Assembly: GCA_002305545.1 (NCBI GenBank)
Contig: DBRG01000023.1
Span: 1-64,000 of the forward strand
DNA length: 64,000 nucleotides
Direction of reading: 5' to 3'
DNA from: Bacteroidales bacterium UBA1374
GTDB lineage: Bacteria; Bacteroidota; Bacteroidia; Bacteroidales; UBA932
Below are positions 37,872-45,327 of this stretch, piece by piece. Numbering within the stretch: the first letter of the stretch is position 1; each line of letters starts with the position of its first letter. Under the pieces are notes generated by a model, which saw only the letters and a program-made list of their open reading frames with translations, was not told where the DNA came from and ran no database searches. Position numbers and translations under genes: made by a program.

Positions 37872-38827
37872 ACAATTTGTCTCACGCCATATTATTTTCA
37901 GCAGAAGAGGGCTCAGGTGCATTACCGCAGGCCCTCTCTCTGGCTCAGTACATTCTCTGTTCAGACAAAAAGGAAGAGGGGGTGGCGTGTGGCGTGTGCC
38001 CTTCCTGCCGGAAAACGGAAAACGCCATACATCCGGATCTGCATTTTATCGTCCCCGTAAACCGCTCTGCCAGCCTGTCCTCTGCACGCCAGCCCGTGAC
38101 AGACGATTTCCTGGAACTGTGGCGATCATCTTACCTGGAAAATCCCGGTATCACGGAACAGGAGTGGTATCAGAAACTGGAAATTGAAAACAAACAGGGA
38201 GCCATTGGGGTTGCCGAGGCCGGGAATATCCTGCACAAACTCCAGTTCCGCTCTTTCGAGGGCGGGGCACGGGTGGTAGCCATCTGGCTCCCTGAGCGCA
38301 TGCATCCTGCAGCCGCCAACAAACTGCTGAAGATCCTGGAAGAACCTTCTCCCGGCACGTATTTTCTGTTGGTAAGCCACCGCCCCGACCAATTGCTCCC
38401 GACCATAAGGAGCCGCTGCATGCTGGTTCAGGTGCCCACAAAAGAGCGCCGTCCCCTGCCCCGCGAGGCATACCAGAGCCTGGAAAAGCTGCTGGACCTG
38501 TGCTTCTCCGGAAAACCTTCAGGCGTTATGGACTGGGCGGAAGAAATGGCAATCCTGGGAAGGGAGTCGCAGAAAGCATTCATGGCTTCTGCACTGCTGA
38601 TCCTCAGGCAATATTATATGGTATTCCTGGGCCTGCCTTCACTGGCATTCCTGGATGCGGCGTCTCTGGCTACCGCATCCCGTTATGCATCCAGGATGTC
38701 CGAAACTTTTTTCAGGCGGATCTACGATCGCCTTAATACGGCCACCGGACAGTTGGAACGCAACGTAAACGGGAAGGCTTTGTTCTGCTCGCTGGCTTTT
38801 GACTTTTTCCTATCTTTGCAAAGATAG
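37862..38827 (+). CDS. holB: DNA polymerase III delta prime subunit-like protein
   Basis: A clamp-loader subunit. The 321-residue product resembles HolB: HAILFSAEEGSGALPQALSLAQYILC, the zinc module CGVCPSC, HPDLHFIVP, the NKLLKILEEPSPGTYFLLVSH core and RSRCMLV. The phosphate-loop lysine is absent (EEGSGALP), as tolerated in delta prime. The only in-frame start is GTG at 37862, and the usual 20-25 residues before the LSHAILF segment are missing; an in-frame stop at 37823 limits any extension. The N-terminus may be shortened or a non-standard start used. Confidence 0.88.
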   Translation: MRIDNLSHAILFSAEEGSGALPQALSLAQYILCSDKKEEGVACGVCPSCRKTENAIHPDLHFIVPVNRSASLSSARQPVTDDFLELWRSSYLENPGITEQEWYQKLEIENKQGAIGVAEAGNILHKLQFRSFEGGARVVAIWLPERMHPAAANKLLKILEEPSPGTYFLLVSHRPDQLLPTIRSRCMLVQVPTKERRPLPREAYQSLEKLLDLCFSGKPSGVMDWAEEMAILGRESQKAFMASALLILRQYYMVFLGLPSLAFLDAASLATASRYASRMSETFFRRIYDRLNTATGQLERNVNGKALFCSLAFDFFLSLQR

Positions 38828-38838
38828 TCTGAACCCTG

Positions 38839-39987
38839 ATGGAAGAAAAAAACATACAACACGATTGCTCCCGGGGCTGCCAGGTGGAAAGATCCCACAT
38901 GGGGGACCTGCATTGCACCATGGATTACAGCTGCTGCAAACTGGCAACTTATGACTGGATGGAGGAATTCCGGGATATTCAATGCGACAATCTGTTTGAA
39001 GTCCGTTTCAAAAACACACACAAAGGTTTCTTCAAAAACGCTTCCGATACCGTCCTCAAGACAGGAGACATAGTGGCAGTAGAAGCGACTACGGGCCATG
39101 ACATAGGTTTCATAAACCTGGCCGGGCCGCTTGTGCTCAAGCAGATGAAACGGCACAAGATCAACCCTGAAACATACGAATTCAAGAAAATATACCGGAA
39201 AGCCAAGCTACTGGACCTGGAAAAGTGGCAGGAAGCCATAGCCCGGGAACACCAGGTAATGATCCGTGCGCGGCAGATAGCCTCTGCCGAGGGACTGCAG
39301 ATGAAAATCGGGGATGTTGAATTCCAGGGAGACGGGACCAAGGCCATTTTTTATTATATAGCCGATGAGCGGGTGGATTTCAGGCGCCTTATTAAACTTT
39401 TTGCCTCTGAATTCTGTATCCGGATTGAAATGAGACAGTTCGGCGCCAGGCAGGAAGCCGGCCTGATTGGAGGCCAGGGCGTTTGCGGGCAGGAACTTTG
39501 CTGCAGCCGCTGGATGGCCGATTTCACTTCTGTCACAACACAGGCGGCAAGGATCCAGGACCTTTCGCTGAATCCTCAGAAACTGGCAGGCCAGTGTTCC
39601 AAACTCAAATGCTGCATAGATTACGAAACGCCTGTTTACATGAATGCCCAAAAGGATATTCCGGCCGTCAACCAGCCCATAGAAACGGAAGATGGCCCCG
39701 TATACCTGGTAAAGACCGATGTGCTCAAGGGAACCATGTGGTTCAGTTATGAACAGAACAGCATGACCAATATGATCCCCGTTCAGGCAGTCCGGGTTAA
39801 AGAAATGATCCGGGATAACAGCCAGGGCAAAAAAGTGCCTCCCCTGCGTGAAAAGCCAAAGAACAACGGGGAACAGAACGGATTCCGTTCTGCAGCGGGA
39901 GAGGAAAGCATTACACGTTTTGACAACAGGACTAAGAATAAGCGCCGGAAAAACAACCTCAAAAAGAATGGTCCCCAAAAACAATAG
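38839..39987 (+). CDS. ricT: PSP1-domain protein RicT (YaaT)
   Basis: A 382-residue cysteine-rich PSP1-domain protein. The core has DEFVD-like RRLIKLFASEFCIRIEMRQ, GVCGQELCCSRWM and QCSKLKCCIDYE, the cysteine pattern of RicT, a subunit of the Fe-S regulatory complex known from Bacillus. A basic, Asn/Lys-rich tail follows about residue 330. In Bacteroidota it typically lies beside holB and gldH, as here. Its molecular role in this phylum is not established. Confidence 0.9.
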   Translation: MEEKNIQHDCSRGCQVERSHMGDLHCTMDYSCCKLATYDWMEEFRDIQCDNLFEVRFKNTHKGFFKNASDTVLKTGDIVAVEATTGHDIGFINLAGPLVLKQMKRHKINPETYEFKKIYRKAKLLDLEKWQEAIAREHQVMIRARQIASAEGLQMKIGDVEFQGDGTKAIFYYIADERVDFRRLIKLFASEFCIRIEMRQFGARQEAGLIGGQGVCGQELCCSRWMADFTSVTTQAARIQDLSLNPQKLAGQCSKLKCCIDYETPVYMNAQKDIPAVNQPIETEDGPVYLVKTDVLKGTMWFSYEQNSMTNMIPVQAVRVKEMIRDNSQGKKVPPLREKPKNNGEQNGFRSAAGEESITRFDNRTKNKRRKNNLKKNGPQKQ

Positions 39988-40432
39988 GTTGCTCTCCTTC
40001 CTTACGGGGGGAGTATTCCTGATCATCTCATCCTGTGATGCACCGTCCTCAAGCCAGGTTCAACTGACTCTTCCCGGGGGGACATGGGAACAATCCAATA
40101 TCCTGGATCTGACACTTCCCATACCCGATACAAACGCCCGGTACGACGCCTTTCTGGACCTGAGGCTGACTGCAGGGTACAAGGATTCCTACCTGAGTGT
40201 TTCCTTGACCCGGCACGGAAAAAGAGACACCCTCTGGCTGTCGCTGGTTGGGCAGGAGGCAATCTCTTCGGGACTTTTCACAGACTACCGTTTTGCATTG
40301 GATACAACAGGTTTTTCTGTGAAAACCCCTTCCTGTACCTGGCGTTTGTCTCACAACATGCAGCAGCAAACCCTGTCTGGCGTTGCCATGATTGGTTTGC
40401 TCATAAAAAAACACGGGTATGGGAAAAGATAA
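39968..40432 (+). CDS. gldH: Gliding-motility-type lipoprotein GldH
   Basis: A 154-residue lipoprotein with cysteine 23 in IISSC after a hydrophobic signal. The position between ricT and trmB and the pattern WEQSNILDLTLPIPDT and YRFALDTTGFSVKTPSCTWRLSHNM fit the GldH family. GldH was named in gliding Flavobacterium but is widespread in non-gliding Bacteroidota, so motility should not be inferred. The start at 39968 lies inside the ricT tail (20-base overlap); longer readings would begin within ricT and lack a signal. Confidence 0.82.
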   Translation: MVPKNNRLLSFLTGGVFLIISSCDAPSSSQVQLTLPGGTWEQSNILDLTLPIPDTNARYDAFLDLRLTAGYKDSYLSVSLTRHGKRDTLWLSLVGQEAISSGLFTDYRFALDTTGFSVKTPSCTWRLSHNMQQQTLSGVAMIGLLIKKHGYGKR

Positions 40433-41117
40433 ACTGCGCCGTTTCGAGGAAAATAAAAATTTTGCCAACCTGTATGAGGCGCCTTATTCCCAGGTGCTCG
40501 GGAAAGACCATCCCCTGAAGGGATTCTGGGCCAGGGAAGTGTTTGGCAACAACAATCCCATTATCCTGGAACTGGGCTGCGGCAAGGGTGAATATACCCT
40601 TGCGATGGCCAGGGGTGACAGGCAACAGAATTACATAGGCGTTGACATAAAGGGGGCCCGCCTGTGGCGGGGGGCGAAGACGGCCCTTGAGGAAAAGCTG
40701 GCGCATGTTGCTTTTATCCGGACCAGGATAGAATTGATAGACAGCTTTTTTGCGCCGGGAGAGGTCTCGGGTATCTGGATCACTTTCCCGGACCCTCAAC
40801 CAAGAAAAGAAAACAAACGGCTCACTGCGCCCCGGTTCCTGGAACGTTACCTTAAATTCCTCCGTCCCGGGGCAATTATCCACCTTAAAACAGACAACAG
40901 GCCGCTGCACGACTATACACGGGAAATTGTTGAAAGCCGTCCGGATTTTAAATTACTGGAGGCAGATAACGATATATACCGCCACAGGAAAGTCCCGGAT
41001 ATGGTGCTGGAAGTGAAAACCTTTTATGAAGAGATGTTCCTGAGGGAAGGGAAGCCCATCACATACCTGCAATTTTCAACAGGGCTTCCTGCCACGGAGA
41101 GCCCGGCAGGCGGCTGA
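40419..41117 (+). CDS. trmB: tRNA (guanine-N7)-methyltransferase TrmB
   Basis: Methylates guanosine 46 in the tRNA variable loop. The 232-residue product has the SAM motif ILELGCGKGEYTLAMA, YIGVDIKGARLWRGAKTA and the TrmB signature IWITFPDPQPRKENKRL, then LKTDN. It overlaps gldH by 14 bases and, unusually, runs 59 bases into the convergent polyprenyl synthase gene. Confidence 0.95.
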   Translation: MGKDKLRRFEENKNFANLYEAPYSQVLGKDHPLKGFWAREVFGNNNPIILELGCGKGEYTLAMARGDRQQNYIGVDIKGARLWRGAKTALEEKLAHVAFIRTRIELIDSFFAPGEVSGIWITFPDPQPRKENKRLTAPRFLERYLKFLRPGAIIHLKTDNRPLHDYTREIVESRPDFKLLEADNDIYRHRKVPDMVLEVKTFYEEMFLREGKPITYLQFSTGLPATESPAGG

Positions 41118-42030
41118 TTTGCTCCTTAGCCTGAATCTGATGATGATGCAACACCCCGGCAGCAAATTCCAGCCCCTGATACTTGTCTACAAATCCCATG
41201 ATCTGATCCAGGGCCGAACGGTCTCCCTGTTCCAGCTGGCGGATCCATGATGCCACCCGGGGGCGGTTCTGACTGTCCCCGCCATTGGACAGGGCCCCGA
41301 GCAGGGGCAGGGTGATCTTTGATTCGGCGATATCCTTGTAATAAGGTTTTCCCACATTGGCCGCGGGTTGGTAGTCCATCATGTCGTCCCGTATCTGGAA
41401 TGCCATTCCCATGTGATAAGCCGCTTTTTCGAAAACAGGACGGTAAGCAGAGGAAACCTCTGACCCGCGAACTGACAGGGCTCCCGAAACCATGGCGGCA
41501 TGGAAAAGTGAGGCTGTCTTGTTTTTACATATGGTATAATAGTCTTTTAACGACAGGTCCAGGGTACGGGATTTTTCCAGCTGCAGCATCTCCCCTTCGC
41601 TCAAAGCCTGGATGGCATCTGCGTACAGGGGAAGCAGGTGCGTCCCTTCGTATTGCAGCAAAGTGCGGAAAGCACGCGCAAACCAGTAATCCCCCATAAG
41701 AATGGAAGCCCTGGGTCCATATTGCTTTTGCACACTCAGTGTTCCCCTGCGCATATCGGCGTTGTCCGCCACATCGTCGTGAAGGAGCGAGGCGGTGTGG
41801 ATCATCTCGGCAATGGCCGCCACCGCATGGCTCAACGGGCCCGGGGTACCGCATATCCTGGCAGCGCACAAGGCAAGCACCGGCCTGAGTTGTTTGCCGG
41901 GCTTTTTCAGAAGGTAGGAATCTATATTGGAAAGCAGTGCGTATGGAGAATCAAGGGCAGCCTTCAGGATGTTTTCAAAAGCTTTCCAGTCCGGTCCTAA
42001 AGACTGCCTGATCCAACCAAGTTCATACAT
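41059..42030 (-). CDS. Polyprenyl synthetase (long-chain, IspB-like)
   Basis: A trans-prenyl diphosphate synthase that elongates farnesyl diphosphate with isopentenyl diphosphate for quinone or lipid-carrier chains. The 323-residue protein has both aspartate-rich motifs: LLHDDVADNADMRRG (first) and FQIRDDMMDY (second), plus GKQLRPVLAL. Product chain length cannot be read directly. Its last 59 bases overlap trmB on the other strand. Confidence 0.92.
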   Translation of the reverse strand: MYELGWIRQSLGPDWKAFENILKAALDSPYALLSNIDSYLLKKPGKQLRPVLALCAARICGTPGPLSHAVAAIAEMIHTASLLHDDVADNADMRRGTLSVQKQYGPRASILMGDYWFARAFRTLLQYEGTHLLPLYADAIQALSEGEMLQLEKSRTLDLSLKDYYTICKNKTASLFHAAMVSGALSVRGSEVSSAYRPVFEKAAYHMGMAFQIRDDMMDYQPAANVGKPYYKDIAESKITLPLLGALSNGGDSQNRPRVASWIRQLEQGDRSALDQIMGFVDKYQGLEFAAGVLHHHQIQAKEQISRLPGSPWQEALLKIAGM

Positions 42031-42035
42031 TATTT

Positions 42036-42653
42036 TCAGAAGAGGAAGGCAACGGAAAGTTCAAATCCCCTCATATTGGAATCTTCCAGTTTCCAGTCAT
42101 CGGAGTCAATATGGAGCGAGCCTCCCGGGGCCAATTGACCGAAGCTCCAATTGTATTTGCCCGATATCTGGAATTTCCATATCTCCAGCCCGGCTCCAAG
42201 GCTCAGCCCGTAGTCCAGGCGGTTCAGGTCCTGCCACTCTACCTGCGCCAACAGGTCCCCTTTGGCAATGGCATACCTTAGATAAGGAGCAGCAAAGATG
42301 TAAGGCCTCAGGAAAAGGATGTTGATACCCCATTGTATGTTAAGGGGGATGTCAATATAATCTATCCTGAACCCATCGTAGGAAGATTCTCCCACCTCTC
42401 CCAGCAGGCCTGTCCGTACCCGGCTGTAAAGGATTTCCGGCTGGAAAGCAAGTCCAACGACAGGAATTCTGTACTGCCAGCCAATCCCGGCATGAAATCC
42501 GGTCTGGGAATTCCAGGATTGCTTCAGATTATCTATCTGGATATCCTGCAACTTGTTGAAATTAAGCCCTGCCTTTACAACAAAACTCCCTTGTGCCAGG
42601 GCGGCAGAACTTATGCAAAGCATAAGCGTGATTGCGATCAGGTGTTTTTTCAT
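42036..42653 (-). CDS. Outer-membrane beta-barrel protein, PorT-like family
   Basis: A 205-residue protein with a signal peptide (MKKHLIAITLMLCISSAALAQ) and the opening GSFVVKAGLNFNKLQ typical of the Bacteroidota eight-strand beta-barrel family (PF13568 type, which includes PorT). It ends in LSVAFLF with a terminal phenylalanine, as expected for barrel insertion. The ATG at 42653 is used; another ATG nine bases upstream overlaps the thioredoxin stop. Confidence 0.88.
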   Translation of the reverse strand: MKKHLIAITLMLCISSAALAQGSFVVKAGLNFNKLQDIQIDNLKQSWNSQTGFHAGIGWQYRIPVVGLAFQPEILYSRVRTGLLGEVGESSYDGFRIDYIDIPLNIQWGINILFLRPYIFAAPYLRYAIAKGDLLAQVEWQDLNRLDYGLSLGAGLEIWKFQISGKYNWSFGQLAPGGSLHIDSDDWKLEDSNMRGFELSVAFLF

Positions 42654-42654
42654 A

Positions 42655-42978
42655 TTATTCATTGGATAGTGTTTTCAATTTTTCCTGAATGGTCTGTTTG
42701 TTCGTCGCTCCTACGATTTTATGCACCAGTTCCCCGTTTTTGAAAAACAGCAGGGTGGGTATGCTGCGGATCATGTACCGGGCTGTGACCCCGGTTGCCG
42801 TGTCTACATCGCATTTGCAAACCAGGACCGAACCTTCTGTTTCATTGGAGATTTCCTCTACAACAGGGGCGATCTGACGACAGGGTCCGCACCAGGCGGC
42901 CCAGAAGTCAACCAAAACGGGAATGGCTGACTGTAATACGACCATATTGAAATTGTCGTCTGTAATTGTTTGAATCAT
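42655..42978 (-). CDS. trxA: Thioredoxin
   Basis: A 107-residue thiol-disulfide oxidoreductase without signal peptide, hence cytosolic. The active site is WCGPC in FWAAWCGPCRQIAPV, and the cis-proline loop is IRSIPTLLFFKNGE. Overlaps the beta-barrel gene's earlier possible start. Confidence 0.96.
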   Translation of the reverse strand: MIQTITDDNFNMVVLQSAIPVLVDFWAAWCGPCRQIAPVVEEISNETEGSVLVCKCDVDTATGVTARYMIRSIPTLLFFKNGELVHKIVGATNKQTIQEKLKTLSNE

Positions 42979-43027
42979 AATGTTTATAAGTTTATACCAG
43001 GGTAATTCGTCGTAAAATTAACAAAAA

Positions 43028-44224
43028 TCATTTATTTGACACTACAGCCAGACCTCCTTCCGATGTTTCTTTATACAAAGAAGGCAAATCGTGACCGGTG
43101 CGTTTCATGACCTCTATGACCGTATCAAAGTGTATCCGGTGGGTTCCGTCGGAAAGCAGCGCGTACATATTGGCGTCAATGGCCCTTGTGGCTGCAAAGG
43201 CATTTCTTTCTATGCAGGGGATCTGGACCAGGCCGCAGACCGGATCACAGGTCAGTCCAAGGAAGTGTTCCATGCCCATGCTGGCTGCGTATTCGGCCTG
43301 GGCAATGCTGCCACCGAAAAGTTGCACGGCCGCTGCCGCGGACATGGAACAAGCCGAGCCTATCTCTCCCTGGCACCCCACCTCGGCCCCCGAAATGGAA
43401 GCGTTGGATTTTATGAGCGAGCCTATGAGCCCCGCGGTGGCCAGGGCACGTAATATTCTTTTATCTGAAAAATTATAGCATGTTTTATTCAGGTACATCA
43501 CAGAGGGGACGACCCCGCAACTGCCGCAGGTGGGAGCCGTTACCACAACAGATCCCGAGGCGTTTTCCTCAGATACGGCCAGTGCATAGGAAAAGGCGAG
43601 CGCCCTGCGCTGCATGGAGCCGGTGTATCCCTGCGCCTTTATATAATAGGATGCAGCACGGCGGGCAAGGTGCAGCGGTCCGGGAAGAACCCCTTCGTTC
43701 TCAAGCCCCCTGTGAATGGCGTTCTCCATGGTATGCCACACATGTTCCAGGTAATCCCAGATGTCTTCTTCCTCGTACAATGCCACATATTCCCAGAAGT
43801 GGAGCCCCTTTTCCTGGCAAAACTGCAGGATTCGGGCCATCTTGTTGAGCGGGTAAATGACATGGCGCGAAGTTCTTTTCCCGGTATCGGAAATATCGCC
43901 ACCCCCAATGCTGAAGGTAAGCCACGTGTCCAGAACCTGGCCGCTACTGTCCAGTGCCCTGAATTCCATCCCGTTGGGATGCTGTTTAAGGACGGTTACA
44001 TGATTCCAGATTATCTCCACGGGTTTGGGCTGGAAAGCACTTTCCAGCGCTTTATCTGTAAAGTGGCCTTTGCCAGTAGCGGCCAGACTTCCGTACAGGG
44101 TCACCGAAAAGCCGGCTGCCTGCGGATTCCGGGCTGCAAAATCCAGGGCTGCCCGGCGCGGAGCCATGGTGTGGGAACTGGAAGGGCCGTTCCCTATTTT
44201 GAATATCTCTTTTATACTTTCCAT
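43028..44224 (-). CDS. sdaA: L-serine ammonia-lyase, iron-sulfur dependent
   Basis: Converts L-serine to pyruvate and ammonia using a 4Fe-4S cluster. The 398-residue single chain fuses the beta domain (GPSSSHTMAP near the start) and the alpha domain with APTCGSCGVVPSV, ACSMSAAAAVQL and GLTCDPVCGLVQIPCIERNA, which hold the cluster cysteines. The C-terminus MKRTGHDLPSLYKETSEGGLA is standard. Its -7 box lies only five bases before the ATG, predicting a near-leaderless mRNA, and a 14-base palindrome overlaps that box. Confidence 0.95.
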   Translation of the reverse strand: MESIKEIFKIGNGPSSSHTMAPRRAALDFAARNPQAAGFSVTLYGSLAATGKGHFTDKALESAFQPKPVEIIWNHVTVLKQHPNGMEFRALDSSGQVLDTWLTFSIGGGDISDTGKRTSRHVIYPLNKMARILQFCQEKGLHFWEYVALYEEEDIWDYLEHVWHTMENAIHRGLENEGVLPGPLHLARRAASYYIKAQGYTGSMQRRALAFSYALAVSEENASGSVVVTAPTCGSCGVVPSVMYLNKTCYNFSDKRILRALATAGLIGSLIKSNASISGAEVGCQGEIGSACSMSAAAAVQLFGGSIAQAEYAASMGMEHFLGLTCDPVCGLVQIPCIERNAFAATRAIDANMYALLSDGTHRIHFDTVIEVMKRTGHDLPSLYKETSEGGLAVVSNK

Positions 44225-44229
44225 TATTA

Positions 44230-44246
44230 CAAAGATAGTACTATCT
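44230..44246 (-). promoter_or_regulatory. sdaA -7 box overlapped by a 14-base palindrome
   Basis: The minus strand reads TATCTTTG at 44230-44237, five bases before the sdaA start. The perfect palindrome AGATAGTACTATCT (44233-44246) covers most of that box and could be an operator. Confidence 0.5.
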
Positions 44247-44277
44247 GCACTTTTTTCTGTTTTTTTATTTATTTTAG

Positions 44278-44318
44278 TACCTTGCGATACAAGGTATCAA
44301 TATTTTTATATATCTTTG
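44278..44318 (+). promoter_or_regulatory. Dyad operator and -7 box of the PspC-PadR-PspC operon
   Basis: TACCTTG, five bases, CAAGGTA (44278-44296) is a perfect inverted repeat lying where the -33 element of the -7 box TATCTTTG (44311-44318) would be. The second gene of the operon is a PadR regulator, so autorepression at this site is likely. Confidence 0.6.
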
Positions 44319-44360
44319 CGGCATAATAATCTAATAACACCCTTATAAAAGGTTTAAACT

Positions 44361-44966
44361 ATGAAAAAAGTCATGAATGTTGGAATTGGCGGAAGCAGTT
44401 TTACTATTGAGGAAGATGCCTATCAGAGGCTGGACCTCTACCTGGAACGCTTCCGCAGTGAAATGGACAGCACAGAAGCCGGCGAAGTCATGGAAGATGT
44501 GGAAGCGCGGATTGCTGAACTTTTCTATGACTATACAAAAGAGAAAAGTGAAGTGGTCACTCTGGCGATTGTGGAACGCGTAATCCGGCAGCTGGGCTAT
44601 GCTAATGATTCCAGGGACGAGGCGGAACCGGGGGAAACAACCCGCAGAGCCAAACGGCGCAACGGGTATGCCGGCTACGAACGCTATGACGGCCTGGGAG
44701 AAAAGCCCCGCAAACGTCTGTACAGAGACCCAGATGACTCCATGATCGGAGGTGTGTGCAGCGGTTTGGCGGCCTACTTCAACTGTGATCCGGTACTTAT
44801 GCGTGTCCTGGCTGTTGCTTCCTTTTTCCTTGGCAGCGCGGGATTCTGGATTTACATTATTTTATGGATAGCAGTTCCCCTTGCACGCACTGCTTCTGAA
44901 AAACTGGAAATGCGGGGACTTCCCGTTACGGCAGAAAATCTGCGCCGGTTTGGCGAACGCCGCTAA
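44361..44966 (+). CDS. PspC-domain membrane protein
   Basis: A 201-residue protein. An N-terminal region (about 1-75) resembles the start of the second PspC gene of this operon (FTIEEDAYQRLDLYLERFR against FTLAEDAYSVLKVYLDHLR), followed by a basic linker and a PspC domain (about 115-180): KRLYRDPDDSMIGGVCSGLAAYF and two membrane segments. PspC proteins respond to envelope stress in proteobacteria; the role here is unknown. It is first in the operon behind a dyad operator. Confidence 0.88.
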   Translation: MKKVMNVGIGGSSFTIEEDAYQRLDLYLERFRSEMDSTEAGEVMEDVEARIAELFYDYTKEKSEVVTLAIVERVIRQLGYANDSRDEAEPGETTRRAKRRNGYAGYERYDGLGEKPRKRLYRDPDDSMIGGVCSGLAAYFNCDPVLMRVLAVASFFLGSAGFWIYIILWIAVPLARTASEKLEMRGLPVTAENLRRFGERR

Positions 44967-44994
44967 AAACCTTATAAATTAAAAAATTGCCGTT

Positions 44995-45327
44995 ATGAAT
45001 GAAAATAATATTGACAACATCAAGTCGCAGATGCGCAAGGGAGTGCTGGAATATTGCATCCTGAGCGTGCTGGACAAGAACGATGCCTATGCATCTGAAC
45101 TGATAAACAAGTTGAAAGATGCCCGCATCATTGTAGTGGAAGGGACCCTGTATCCCTTGCTTACCCGGCAGAAAAACCAGGGATTGCTCACCTACCGCTG
45201 GGAAGAATCCACCCAGGGACCTCCCCGGAAATACTATTCGCTTACCAATAAAGGACGGGACGTATTGCAGGAAATGGACAAAGCATGGAAAGAAATCGTG
45301 GAAACTCTTGATATCCTGAGAAAATGA
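44995..45327 (+). CDS. PadR family transcriptional regulator
   Basis: A 110-residue winged-helix repressor: GVLEYCILSVLDKNDAYASELI, VVEGTLYPLLTRQKNQGLL and YYSLTNKGRDVL are the PadR signature. It lies between two PspC genes and its TGA overlaps the ATG of the second. It probably represses this operon through the dyad at 44278-44296. Confidence 0.94.
   Translation: MNENNIDNIKSQMRKGVLEYCILSVLDKNDAYASELINKLKDARIIVVEGTLYPLLTRQKNQGLLTYRWEESTQGPPRKYYSLTNKGRDVLQEMDKAWKEIVETLDILRK

Noticed and set aside
39848..39967. Longer start for gldH inside ricT
   Set aside because: The added 40 residues are basic, lack a signal and would bury the lipoprotein signal; the ATG at 39968 gives a proper lipobox.
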